A DNA stretch of 64,000 bases from assembly GCA_944472135.2 (NCBI GenBank), contig OX235270.1, positions 56,177,267 to 56,241,266 of the forward strand, written 5' to 3'. The DNA comes from Trichobilharzia regenti. Its lineage: Eukaryota > Platyhelminthes > Trematoda > Strigeidida > Schistosomatidae. Of the stretch, positions 13,347-23,849 are shown in pieces. The translations under genes and the position numbers were made by a program. Every line of letters begins with the position of its first letter. The stretch's first letter is position 1. The notes under the pieces were generated by a model that did no database searches, was not told the DNA's origin, and saw only the letters and a list, made by a program, of their open reading frames with translations.

Positions 13347-13628
13347 GTGGGATATAAGGGAATAGTACCGTTTAACAGCTTCATCAGAATCAATGTTGAC
13401 GAGTCAATGAATTCTAACATCCTCAACCACTGCAAAACTGGTCACATGAATAGCATGATGGGTTATACTGGGAGTGGTGAAAATAATAATAATCCTTATA
13501 AGGGTATGTCTTCATTGATAAACAGCAGTCCTGGGAACTTCAATAATCAAAGCGCTAATTACATTGTCAACAGCGATAGAAAAGAAATCTCTACTCAATT
13601 ACAACTGGAAATATGGATAAGCATATAG
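13347..13628 (+). CDS. Asn/Ser-rich open frame, possible exon of unknown gene
   Basis: An open frame of 93 codons with a coding-like, low-complexity composition (NNNNPYKG, SSPGNFNNQSANYIVNSD), similar in style to disordered segments of flatworm regulatory proteins. It lies 240 bp after the candidate exon at 13040-13108. A possible acceptor is tataag before 13359 or tttaacag before 13380. The frame ends at TAG 13626. No domain or homologue recognised; it may be a non-coding frame. Confidence 0.3.
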   Translation: MGYKGIVPFNSFIRINVDESMNSNILNHCKTGHMNSMMGYTGSGENNNNPYKGMSSLINSSPGNFNNQSANYIVNSDRKEISTQLQLEIWISI

Positions 13629-14589
13629 TCGATTTTGTTGAACGACGTTCATATGTCAGTAAGCAGAGAAAATTTTTCACTGACTACTTCCTACACCATG
13701 GCTACTAGCAAATAGCTTTCGTATCGAATATGTATTGACCTTAACGTTCCCATAAATTGTGTATCTTAGTTAGTCATAGTAGATGACATTTCGATATTGT
13801 CAAAAATCATACCAGTTGTCCCATAGACAGCGTCATTCAATGATTTCCACATAAGCAAAGTAAACTGCCTCAAAACCAGCTCTTGGGTATGAGGTCTCTT
13901 TTAGTACTAGCTCATGTTTTGATCTGGTTATTTTAGATAGCTACTTGATTGTATATGCAGAAATAGCAGTATACACACTACTAGCCTATTGTTCTTTCTA
14001 TATGATAATTGCACTCTAACCTTTTGTTTTGACCTCTTTCCTATGATCTCTTCGTATGATTATCTCCGGTAGCCATAGATAGCCATCTCTTATTAGTACT
14101 ATGCATTGTAACTATATTTCAAGGGCAAAAATTATAAAATATTGTGGCTATAACGTAAGTTTTCGGGGTTAATTCATTAATATGGTTATTATGAATGCTA
14201 CTTCTGTTATTTATCAGTAAATATTGCCTTCTCCAAATTTTGTCTACACACATTTTCTGTCCTAGAATTTCGGTATGAATAAGACATCATCCTAACTTAT
14301 GCTTGTCTCCTGATTTTAGACTGTCTGGTATAAAGGTGGATCAGCAGTGTCTGGAGGTGCTTAGAAGTGTGAAGTTGTTTTCGGAAACAACACATACCAT
14401 GCAGAGCCATAAGCATTTCGCTGTTGGATAAATAATGTCAAAAAGATACACGTAGTTAGCTTATACAATTTCTCGAACTTCGATTTGCATAACGAATATA
14501 ACAATGACATTTTCAAAATAAAAATTATAATTATGTTGAAGACAGCAGCAATTCTCCATACAAGTGACTTCATTCTACTTAAGTGAGTC
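13629..14589. other. No gene recognised
   Basis: No supported frame. 'acataccatgcagagccata' near 14391 recurs near 14697 beside the RTE-A snippet, a short direct repeat about 305 bp apart. Confidence 0.4.
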
Positions 14590-14740
14590 ACAGAGCAGGT
14601 GCGTGTTACAGAACAAAAAAGACTGTATCAAAAGTGCGTTTAAGGTTGTTCCTGACTTCACTTCAAAGCCTTTGCTGAGACTGCCGTTGTGGAACATACA
14701 TACCATGCAGAGCCATAAGAAATTCGCTAAATTGTCATCA
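14590..14740 (-). pseudogene. Small RTE-A reverse transcriptase relic
   Basis: The minus strand reads 'MVCMFHNGSLSKGFEVKSG', matching 'CQVIHNGKLTEAFEVRTG' of the intact RTE-A RT and the same segment at 17100. Nothing else of the element is left here. Confidence 0.6.
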
Positions 14741-14757
14741 CTCCTCACATAATGCAT

Positions 14758-16480
14758 GATTTGTCGACTGTGATACGAAAAATCTGTGCAGATTAAACGA
14801 GATCCGTCTTAGTAAACAGCACAGTGGATATGGCCAACTGGAATCAAGTTTAGATAAGTTCATTGCTCTCTCCCACTGAATTTCTTTTCTACCCCACTTT
14901 CCACAAAATAAAATCCATCAACTACCAATGCACAGGAGGGTGAACTTTAGAAGTACACTAAACTATCCGAGTGGATAGTTATGAAACTCATCATGGTCTG
15001 AGGATGAGAAAAACTAAGCTACTGAAGCTATCTCATTTGACATGCAAGCGAGAAACTTTGGATTTAGAAGATTTAAAACGAATGTGATCTTAAATCGTCT
15101 GGCCATCTGTTACATATCAGGGTTTTTAAACTTATTTTCGATCCGAAAGTTGATATATAGTCTCTTATATCCTACTAAAAAGCAAACTTGATCAAATGGA
15201 TTCAGTTTATCGTTGGAAGTCAGCTTCTTACTTCGCTAATCCCACACCGTTTGTGTGTGCGCAATGATAAAATCCGGTGTACTCAACGTCCTGTTTCATG
15301 CCTAACTGTCCAACAGTTGTCAGTCACTAATTTTATGTAGCAATTTACTCATGATTGAATTGTAGCACCAGTCACCAAAATATATATGTTGGAGACAGTG
15401 GGTCTTATGCATTCACTTTGATAACATTTCTAAACTAGAGTGCTAAACTGACTTCGGTATTGTGTAGTGCAACATGTGTGGTGCGAGATTTAAATCGCTT
15501 ATTTGATGTCTTTGGGACATTAATTACGCTAGTTAGACAGCTTAAAAGTGGTACCAATTGTGAATGTGTTGAAACTTCTTCCTTATGCATAAATACTCTG
15601 TTTGGAGTATCTAACGGATTTCACATTTGTCCTAAAATATTTGACTAGACTGTACTAAGACATACATTCATTCTTCCTCGGTTTTCAAGACTACCACCAC
15701 TTACTTAAACCGGAAACGTGTGTGTCTTTTTGAAATTTACTCGAAAACTACTTAACACTCTATGCATTTCACCCTTTGGATGACTTCCAAATTATTGTAG
15801 ATGTGAAACTGACATTTTTGTTAGTTAGACATTTCAGCAATAACTAACTAATCTCACTTTTGAGCTAGACAGCATTTCATCTTTCTACTTCATAATGATT
15901 CTGCTTCACATCAATCTGTATTATTAAGTGATAATGACAAACTGAATACAGATGACAATTAGTGACTCAAATTATTTTACATTTTTACCAGTTAATTATG
16001 ATATCCGCAAAGGTGTAAATTGTAATTAGCACGCGAAAAAGTAATTCCAACATATTCCTTTTGGTAGGTTGTAAATCTTCTGCCACTCGAAGTATGACTA
16101 AATTGCCCGAAACAGATTTCTTCGCGTGCAAAGTAATAAGCAGTATACTTTCTGGGGGCTGATATTATCTAGTCAACAAGTGTGACAACATTCTTTGAGG
16201 ATATTTCAGTCACATAAAATCCCACTGGTAATCAATAAAGTGATAATGGTCGCCCTGCATGATCTGAAGTGATGAATAGTGTCAGATAATATACTAACAA
16301 ACCTTGAATGACGCCCAGAGGTTATGTAAATTTCAACATGAGATCTTGTAAACAAATGAAAACTGGGCAGTCTCGTGCCTTTGTGGCTTGACTGCAGTTA
16401 GGTACTATTAATCAGTCCTGGAATAGTAAGTGTAACAACTGAAATGACTTGGAATGTGAGGAAATGACCCGAAAGTTTTT
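14758..16480. other. No gene recognised
   Basis: About 1.7 kb of AT-rich sequence. Short frames such as 15460-15648 show no domain or codon pattern that supports coding. Confidence 0.4.
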
Positions 16481-16569
16481 CAGAGGAAATCGGAGCTATT
16501 TCTAGCAAATGTTCCAAAAGAAAAGCTTGACTCATCACCAAAACCAATAGAAACAACACCTATTGTTAT

Positions 16570-18745
16570 TATTACTATTATTTCCTTGTTGTTTGTGCTG
16601 AGGTGGAGTGCAGAAGATTTCGAAGCTGGTTTTAGGTTGATTAAGATGTATCTTGCTCCTCCGATTCCGGCTCTGACATTTTCATTCTTTCCGTCTGTGA
16701 TTAAAACCATGCTTCCCAGATCAGCAAAGGTAGTATCCTCGGTCATATCTCCCTGTTGAGGGTGACTGGTGTTGGTAGAAGTAGAAGTTGTTGTTGTTGA
16801 GGTTCGTTGGTTAACTCCATCACCTACGTTTCAGCTATGTTCATATACAGTCTTGATTTCTATGCCTATTCAGCCAGTTTGTTGTCTAACGCGTGTAAGT
16901 CTTCGAGATGTATGACATTAAACATAAATCAACAATCTCGAAATCCAGATCATCTAGAGGCTTCTTATCGATCCAACGTATTCCTGTATTCTCGATCCGT
17001 GTGCACAGTCTGGTGCATAATCCAGTCCAACACAGTTAGAAACATCATCGATGACAGTAGACAGCCTTGGTTTACTCCTGTCTTCACTTCAAAGGCTTTG
17101 CTGAGTTTTCCGTTGTGGATCACCTCACACGTGGGATTGTCACATAGCCAGCTGTTGAATGAGGTTGATAGATAATTGGGCACTGCACGCCATAGTGTTT
17201 GAAGTAGTTAGTTTCCAAATTACTTCACGGTCGGCGCTGTCTCGAAGTCCATGTAGTTGATGTAGGGATTTGACTATCACTCTATGCTTTGTTCGATGCA
17301 TACGATGTGCAGAGTTGCAATTTTATCAGAACATGATTGGCCTTCTCTGAATGTAGCTTGTTCCAGTGGGACGGAATTCTGCATTCAGTGCATCCTTTAT
17401 TCACCTCACGATCACATGATATAGCGCTTGATTTGGGGTGAATAAGAACACTATTCCACTCCCGAAAAAACTACTCCAGAAATCTCAGTTGGTAAATCAA
17501 AGTGCAGCCCGCCTGTTCTGCTTCAGTTGCCGGCCAGTGAGTTGTAGAATTGTCTTCTATCTTTCCAAGCACTCTTCTTCACGTCTTTCTTGATTCAGTG
17601 CAGTGTACATCGCTGTGAACTCAGCTTTTCCTTCTGTTGTCCATCTTTGCATTGAGTCATTTCTTTCGCCATCCTCCTCTACTCGATTAGTTTCCAGGTA
17701 GGTGTCCGTTGAGAGCCATTCCTTGTCGTGTCTCTTCCTTCTTTCTAGAACAGTTTCACACGTCTCTCTGAAATCCACCTTCAGAGAGATCCAATGTTCT
17801 TCCACACAGGTTTCTTCAGTGATACAATAGAGTGTCTCCGACTTTGCTTTGATCTGATCTTTAGTAAAGGAATCCCTTGTGGTCTTACCGTTCAGTTTCC
17901 GAATATTGAACTTGAATTATGGCCAGTCTACAGTTGTTCCAGAGGATTTCAGCCTCACCTTGAAGGTTCCTTGTACTAGATGATAGTCTGAGACCACATC
18001 TGCTCTCCTTCTCTACTTTGTGTCCATCAGACTGATTTTGTCTCCACTTCCTTGAGCAACATTGGGATGAAGTCTGTCTGGTGTGTGGTGTGCCCGTCAG
18101 TTGGAATCCATGTCCCTTTGTGTTTGTGCTTGTACGCTCTGCCTCCGATCACCAAATCTTTGGAAGCACAGAAGTCTGCGAAGAGTTCTCTGTTCTAATT
18201 CATTTCTTTTTGAGAGAGCCTGTCGATCCATGATGTGGTCTCTTCCTGTATTGTCCCTCCCCAGTGTGCCATTCACATCACCCATAAACATTTTGATGTC
18301 GTCAATCGGAACTTTGTCCATTACTGTTTGTAATTTTCTACATAAATCTTCCTTCTTTTCTTGTTCCGCGTTGTTTATAGCACTGTGAGTAGCCCTGGAT
18401 AATTGTAACCTTCCTTCCTTCCCTTTGAGTTGAATCTTACCGTCATGATCCCAGATGATATTGGTTCCTAATGCATTAGGACTTTGGCTGCCACTAGGGA
18501 CATCGTGATTGCCACTCACTGCCTCAGTGTGCTCATGGTTGTCGTCTGGGCTACCAAACCGGAGTAGATTACTGACTCACCGGTCGACAATTTCGATAAT
18601 CAATATCCATTCCACCTGTTCTCGCAGATTCCCAACACTTCTATACCATATCTTCGCATTTCTTTCGCTACCTGGGCAGTCCTCCCAGCTTCGTACATTG
18701 TACCTACATTCTACACCTGCATTCTTATCCTTGCTTTCATCGATA
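16570..18745 (-). pseudogene. RTE-A relic with internal deletion
   Basis: Minus-strand order: EN start (18720-18500, 'RYGIEVLGICE'-like), EN middle (18519-18097, 'DDIKMFMGDVNGTLG'), linker (17805-17557, 'RKRHDKEWLSTDTYLET'), RT (17183-16965, 'VIHNGKLSKAFEVKTG') and the RT end (16746-16590, 'FADLGSMVLITDG..ARIG'-like). Colinear with the intact RTE-A at 59946-63074 but about 0.9 kb shorter, frameshifted and missing the N-terminal RT blocks. It contains the 479-bp block repeated in inverted orientation at 27749. Confidence 0.85.
16922..17400 (-). repeat. Arm 1 of a 479-bp perfect inverted duplication
   Basis: The reverse complement of this block is identical, base for base by my line-by-line comparison, to 27749-28227. 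Outside the block both copies remain RTE-A-related but drop to visibly lower identity at once. Confidence 0.9.
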
Positions 18746-20439
18746 GGACTTCATATTGAAGAACATATTGAAAAGAAATGAAATCTTCTCAATTAAACCG
18801 TGTAGCTCAGAGAAAGCCACTTACCAGTAATTATGTATCACATCGAGCTCACTAATTCGATCAGACATACTAGAAGAAATGCTATGGCCAAATGAAACTG
18901 TCTGATCTGAAATGTATTTGAGCGAATCGGGATTTCGAAGACTAATTTTACCACAAAATTCTGAAAACACTTAAAAAAGCTATTGAGGCTTGGAGAATCG
19001 ACGACTTTACACCCAACTAACACTTCAATTCACAAAGATACTCACATGGTTATTGGAAATAGACTCCAAGTATGTGAATTAGTGGATAGTAATCACGGTT
19101 ATCATACTAAGGAAAGGCAAACATGAGGTTAATCAGTAGTTCCATACCTGCACTCACAGGCGATACAGAGCACAGGATCGAATAACATTCTAAATAAGAT
19201 ACCACTTCAATAGTCTAGGTTCGTACACCTTCGACCGCTAAGCAAAGTTTCCTTAAGACTATTTTTAACCCAATATATGCGTTCAAGAAAGGTCTGTCGA
19301 GCCCCTCTCCCTCCCATGGCATTCAACCTCAATCTAGAATAATTTTCTTTTGTGATGAAACTGGACAACTGCAACAATCGTCTTTATTTGTACTGTCTAC
19401 TTTATCACACTTTTTTCCTTATCACATGGTGTTACCATTGCGTATTTTAATCATAACTAGTGAAGTGTACAATCTGAATTTTTCTGACGGAGATATGAGC
19501 GAAAAATGACTTTTGGAACATTATTAACTCTTACTGGCACATTACTAGTATAGTCGTGATATATGATTGCCTATGGGAGTATATGTGTGCGCAGCATTCC
19601 TCTGTCTTCATAATTTTTTTTGACACACGACTGTTGATGCTACCAAACATAAGTATGTTATGAATTTTCCACTAAAACGATGTAGATATTTGGAGCTCGG
19701 TTTGTATCTGCCCTATAGTTCCTATTAAATTATGAGCTAGGCTGTCCCGGTAGAACTTTATTTGGGATCTGATAACCATGGCTTCACATATAAGACTATC
19801 TCCATCAATTCCTGGAGTTACTACACTGTCAATTTTTGACTCTACTTTGCACTGTTGACTTAGGTATTAGGAGCTAATTTTTGACAGTCAAGAGTGATAT
19901 TAATGTAATAGTAGAATTCAGTTATTACTACTGTATTTCAGCGTGTTATATCAAATAAACTTATCTGATACGAAAAGTGATATTATTCAAAACTGATTAA
20001 AAGACCTTTGAATGATTGCACTGTATTTAGCATTCCGTTAATATGTATTTATTTGTGCTTTATCCTCTCATAACTCTATTTTTCAATTTGTTACCTTTCA
20101 AAATTCGGATTATTACTGGCGAAGATATCAGGGTAACTCGAAACAAACGATTAGACTGATAATGTGTATTTGTATTCATATTACTAAGAGTCTATTAACT
20201 CTACTAATCTCTCGCACTCCATATGCGCTGCAGCATCGCTAACACTGAATTCTGTCGTCCTTCATCACCCACTTCATTTTAAACACCTAGATTTTGTAGC
20301 TTACAACAATACTGGATTCGGATTTGTCCTTGTCGTCCCCCCATAGCGCTTGCTTTGGTGTATGTAGTGAAAGAACTTCCTGCATTATAAATAAAGTAGA
20401 TGGCATAAAATCTCAGACACCTAGACTATATAACTGACC
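18746..20439. other. No gene recognised
   Basis: About 1.7 kb without a supported frame or clear repeat. Confidence 0.4.
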
Positions 20440-21055
20440 CTAGCTAACTTCAGACATTTAGGGACTGACTTGTTTCGCGGGTACCGTCTTGCTGACTCAG
20501 AATATGCTGATGATATAGGCCTCCATGATGATGACGCCGATAAAATGCAGTCGTTTGAACACTTTGTGCAGCATTCTTCAAGTTTTCGGTGTGCGATTTG
20601 CCCCATCAAATGTAAAGTGTTACTACAGAACTAGACTACATCGACTCCTAGCTCAAGGATAAAGAGCGAAGTTGTAGAGAGTCTCATCAGACCCAACTGG
20701 CTCATCACTGACGAAATTTCAGCTCGAATACAAAAGATCATTTGGCCCTTGCGCACTCACTCCATCTCAGGTGTGAACGTGATATTGGGCTATCGACCAA
20801 AGGACGTACGTACTGCTCAACAATTCGCCCCGTCATTCCTTTATGGTTGCGAGACATGGCCATTGGAAGTATATCTGAAAACGATAGCTGTCTTCGATCG
20901 TAAGTGTCTAGATTCTGTCTCTCATGTTAGGTGATATAATATGGTAATCGATGTTGAGTTTAGGCGTCCAGTGCTATATGTGAAAGGAAAGTCAATCACT
21001 GAGCTGGTGAATCTACATAAACTTAGATGGCTAGAACATATTTATATCTGATCGG
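20440..21055 (+). pseudogene. RTE-B reverse transcriptase C-terminal relic
   Basis: Across frame changes the + strand reads 'RLADSEYADDIGLHDDDADK', 'KCKVLLQN*TTSTPSS', 'GLITDEISARIQK'-like, 'FLYGCETWPLEVYLKTIAVF' and 'SITELVNLHKLRWLEH'. These parallel the RTE-B protein in order ([46 protein letters not shown]). Decayed, 5'-truncated copy. Confidence 0.8.
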
Positions 21056-21062
21056 ACAGAAG

Positions 21063-21140
21063 TTAGTAACTAGTGGTGTGTCTAGTTCTTTGTTTAGTGC
21101 AGACCGAATTCTATCAGTCAAGTATGAAATGTGGCCATCA
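21063..21140 (-). repeat. Dispersed repeat, inverted relative to 26858-26935
   Basis: Contains 'cagaccgaattctatcagtc' and 'ttagtaactagtg'. The reverse complement of both phrases occurs in the same layout at 26870-26933. Confidence 0.65.
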
Positions 21141-21360
21141 TCACAGTGTACTATGAATTGTTGATATTAGACTGTTGGAGGCAATGTGATGGTGAACCAC
21201 CTAGAATGTTAGCCCCCGGCCCATAGCTGCTACCTTGCCGTGGTGGTCGGGCTTGAATACCGCAATGACCCAACAAGCTCAACTGGCTGGGACTCTGTCC
21301 ATGCAGGTCCTACCATATCAGGAAGTTTGTACGGATAGCGGTTAAACTAAAAGTAGTTAC

Positions 21361-21560
21361 GATGGGCTACATGGGCTCCAGCATCCAATCAGATCAAATG
21401 GTGCATGAACCCATATGGGTGCCTGGCAACCATAGGAAAGCAGCTCCTGATGCTGCTCCGCTCCACTGCGGATTAGACTCCAAGCCATAGGCTCGGGGAG
21501 TGGTCCGTAAATAAAACAACCTGCTTCGATCTGGGCGCCCGGGCTGTATCTCAGCCCTCA
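21361..21560 (+). repeat. Dispersed repeat related to 42260-42650
   Basis: 'acaacctgcttcgatctggg' here parallels 'accacctgcttcggattagg' near 42560, and the text that follows (cgggctgtatctcagccct / gggcagtaacccagtccct) also corresponds. Overlaps the leader of RTE-B copy 1. Confidence 0.5.
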
Positions 21561-21788
21561 CACAATAAATCAAATGGAGCAACAAACTATCAATGAAACT
21601 TATCGCTTGCTATTACACAATGATTTCAAGTAATATTGATGCCTCAATTAAATTGTGTCCTTCCTACCTTACAGTTTCCTGTATTTTACCTTTGCAGAAC
21701 TTGACTTCTTAACCTTCGATAGCCTTTCTCCTTTGTCTAGATTCCCAGCCTATATGTGTCGTTTCGAGATGTTAGTGAGTAATCCTGT

Positions 21789-21975
21789 GCGTCGGTGGCA
21801 CAGTGGTTAGGACTCTCGCCGACCATGCACATGGTGTGGGGTTCGAGCCCACACCGGCGCACACCTGATATCTATGGTCGGCCTGCAAAATTTGGGCTAC
21901 CGATATCCATGCTGAAAATTCCATACATGTACCAAAAATACAGTGTGGAATCAAGCTGTAAATCAAAAAAAAAAA
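21789..21975 (+). mobile_element. tRNA-headed SINE, copy b
   Basis: Best-preserved copy. The head runs from gcgtcgg to ccggcgc, able to pair as a 7-bp acceptor stem (one G-T). The T-arm is gtggg-gttcgag-cccac. An additional gaccat/atggtc hairpin stands in the anticodon-arm position. It ends in a run of 11 A. Inserted between the leader and endonuclease of RTE-B copy 1. Confidence 0.88.
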
Positions 21976-22019
21976 TGTTTGTCCCCAATGTGACATCTAA
22001 CTCAGATATCTTGAAACCG

Positions 22020-22840
22020 CGTATCGCGTTCAATCTGGCCACCTACAATGTTCGGACACTGATGCGAAACTGACAACAGACAGGGTTAGTAAGAACATTG
22101 GAAAACCTCGCTGTCGATGTCTGCTGCATTTCAGAGACCCGGGCTGCAGATCCCAGTGAAGTGCTTCGACTACCTCCTCCATCTGAAAGTTCGAAGAGTG
22201 TTTACCACCTGCGCTTATCCTAGGTCTCTGTGACATCGGCATCCGGCGAAGCTCGTGTAGGTGTCATACCAAATGCTAAAACCAGAGCTGCATTAATCGA
22301 CTGGATCGTCATTAGCAGTATTTTATGTGCTGTGAGGCTGGAAGGTTATACGAAAGTAAGGAGTAGTAGGCCAGATAGGCGGTGTCTATTTGTTGTTTCT
22401 GCCTATGCACCGGAGGGTTGCAGACCGGATACAACTAAGGATGAATTCTACCAGCAACTGAGCGATATTTAGAAACAGGTGCGTCGGAAGGATATCCTAG
22501 TGCTGGCTGGGGACTTGAATGCACAGGTTGGGTGTCTAAGCTCAGAGGAGAATCGTCTAGGTGGTCAGTGGGGTTTACATGGTCGCAGGTCAGATAATGG
22601 GGACTGCCTTCTGCAGCTTTCCGCAGACCACAACCTATTTCTAGCCACCATTAACTTCCGCCACAGCCATCTCCTCAGCGCTACTTGGCGTCCGTCCTCT
22701 GTGAAGCAAGCTTGGACTCAGACTGATCATATCGCTGTTAATAAGAAGACAATTGCAGCGAAGAAAATTTTCTTTTCTTCGCTGCAATTGTCTTCTTATT
22801 AACTCCTATGACCCTGTAGCGGTAAATAATTCCCCACAAT
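22020..22840 (+). pseudogene. RTE-B copy 1 endonuclease, broken
   Basis: Reads '[14 protein letters not shown]', a stop, '[20 protein letters not shown]', a stop, then '[20 protein letters not shown]', '[13 protein letters not shown]' and 'QTDHIAV', the ordered blocks of an apurinic-type LINE endonuclease. Two of the stops are present at the same positions in copy 2. At 22740 the frame runs into the 380-bp insert. Confidence 0.8.
22737..22803. repeat. 31-bp perfect hairpin with 5-nt loop
   Basis: Left arm 22737-22767, loop ttttc 22768-22772, right arm 22773-22803. All 31 pairs are perfect. The outermost four bases of the left arm (gtta) belong to the host target sequence, so the fold straddles the insertion junction. 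Confidence 0.92.
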
Positions 22841-23120
22841 TATTGATCACAGCAATCACTCATTGGATGCTGACCACCACTGTTTAAGTCGACTTGATAG
22901 CTGAAGGCTTCCGGTCAAGCATACTCGCCATTTGGTACCCCGTCATGTCACGTGCACGATCACTAGCTAGCTAAGCGTTCGTCTGAAGGCTTGTTTTGGT
23001 CCCGAAATATATCACTTAGTTTGGACGATCAAGTATTGGCTTTTGCTTTGTTGTTGGTACGCGAGAATAATTTAGAGGCTGTGTAAAAGTATTCCATCAA
23101 CCCTCTAAAACCCAATGTAT
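22741..23120. mobile_element. 380-bp insert with 12-bp target duplication
   Basis: 'atatcgctgtta' stands on both sides (22729-22740 and 23121-23132). Copy 2 of RTE-B has a single occurrence and no insert at 49558-49570. The insert starts with the hairpin at 22737-22803 and has no obvious terminal inverted repeats, ORF or poly(A) tail. Element class unknown. Confidence 0.8.
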
Positions 23121-23849
23121 ATATCGCTGTTAGTTTCCGGTGGCGAGGATGCATACGAGACTGTCGCTCCTTCTGGAGCACATGTCTGGACTCCCGCCAT
23201 GCGTTATTGTGTGCCAGGTTCGTCTTGCTATTTGGTGGGGTTCATAAAAGTCGTCGTCTAAACGTTGATGTGAGCAAACTGGTAGCACCTGCTACCTCTT
23301 TGAAATAACAGAACGAGTTACAATCGATGATTGCTAGCAACCCCCAAGTAGTATAAATGAACATTGGCTTCATCTGCAAGACGCCATGCAAAGGGCGAGT
23401 GTAACCGCTTGCAGCTTAAAAGAATGCCCCGCTAAAAACCACTGGGTTTCTGCGAGTTCCTTGCAACTCCTGGATGAACCCCGGTCCATTCCGGCTGGCA
23501 GCGAATACAAAAATAAGTGAAAGCCGCTTACGCGCAAGATCAGACAGTGTTTACGTAAGGGTCGCAAAGCCTGGTGGTCAGAACGTGTGTGTGAGATGGA
23601 GTCAGCTGCTGCATCTGGCAACAGTTGAAAGCTGCTCCAACTCATCCGAGCCACCAGCAGAAAGAAACAAGGTGTCAGCGAGACGGTCTGTGAAGCAGAT
23701 GGCACTCCAGTTACCAGCCTGAAAAGACGCCTGGAAGGCTTCAGAGAGCACTTCGAGAAACAGTTTAGCTGTTCGCCAGCTTCACTATCTGCTATCACCA
23801 GCTCTAGTGCACTTTCCTCGGTTAGTACTGACCCACCCACTGAAGCGTA

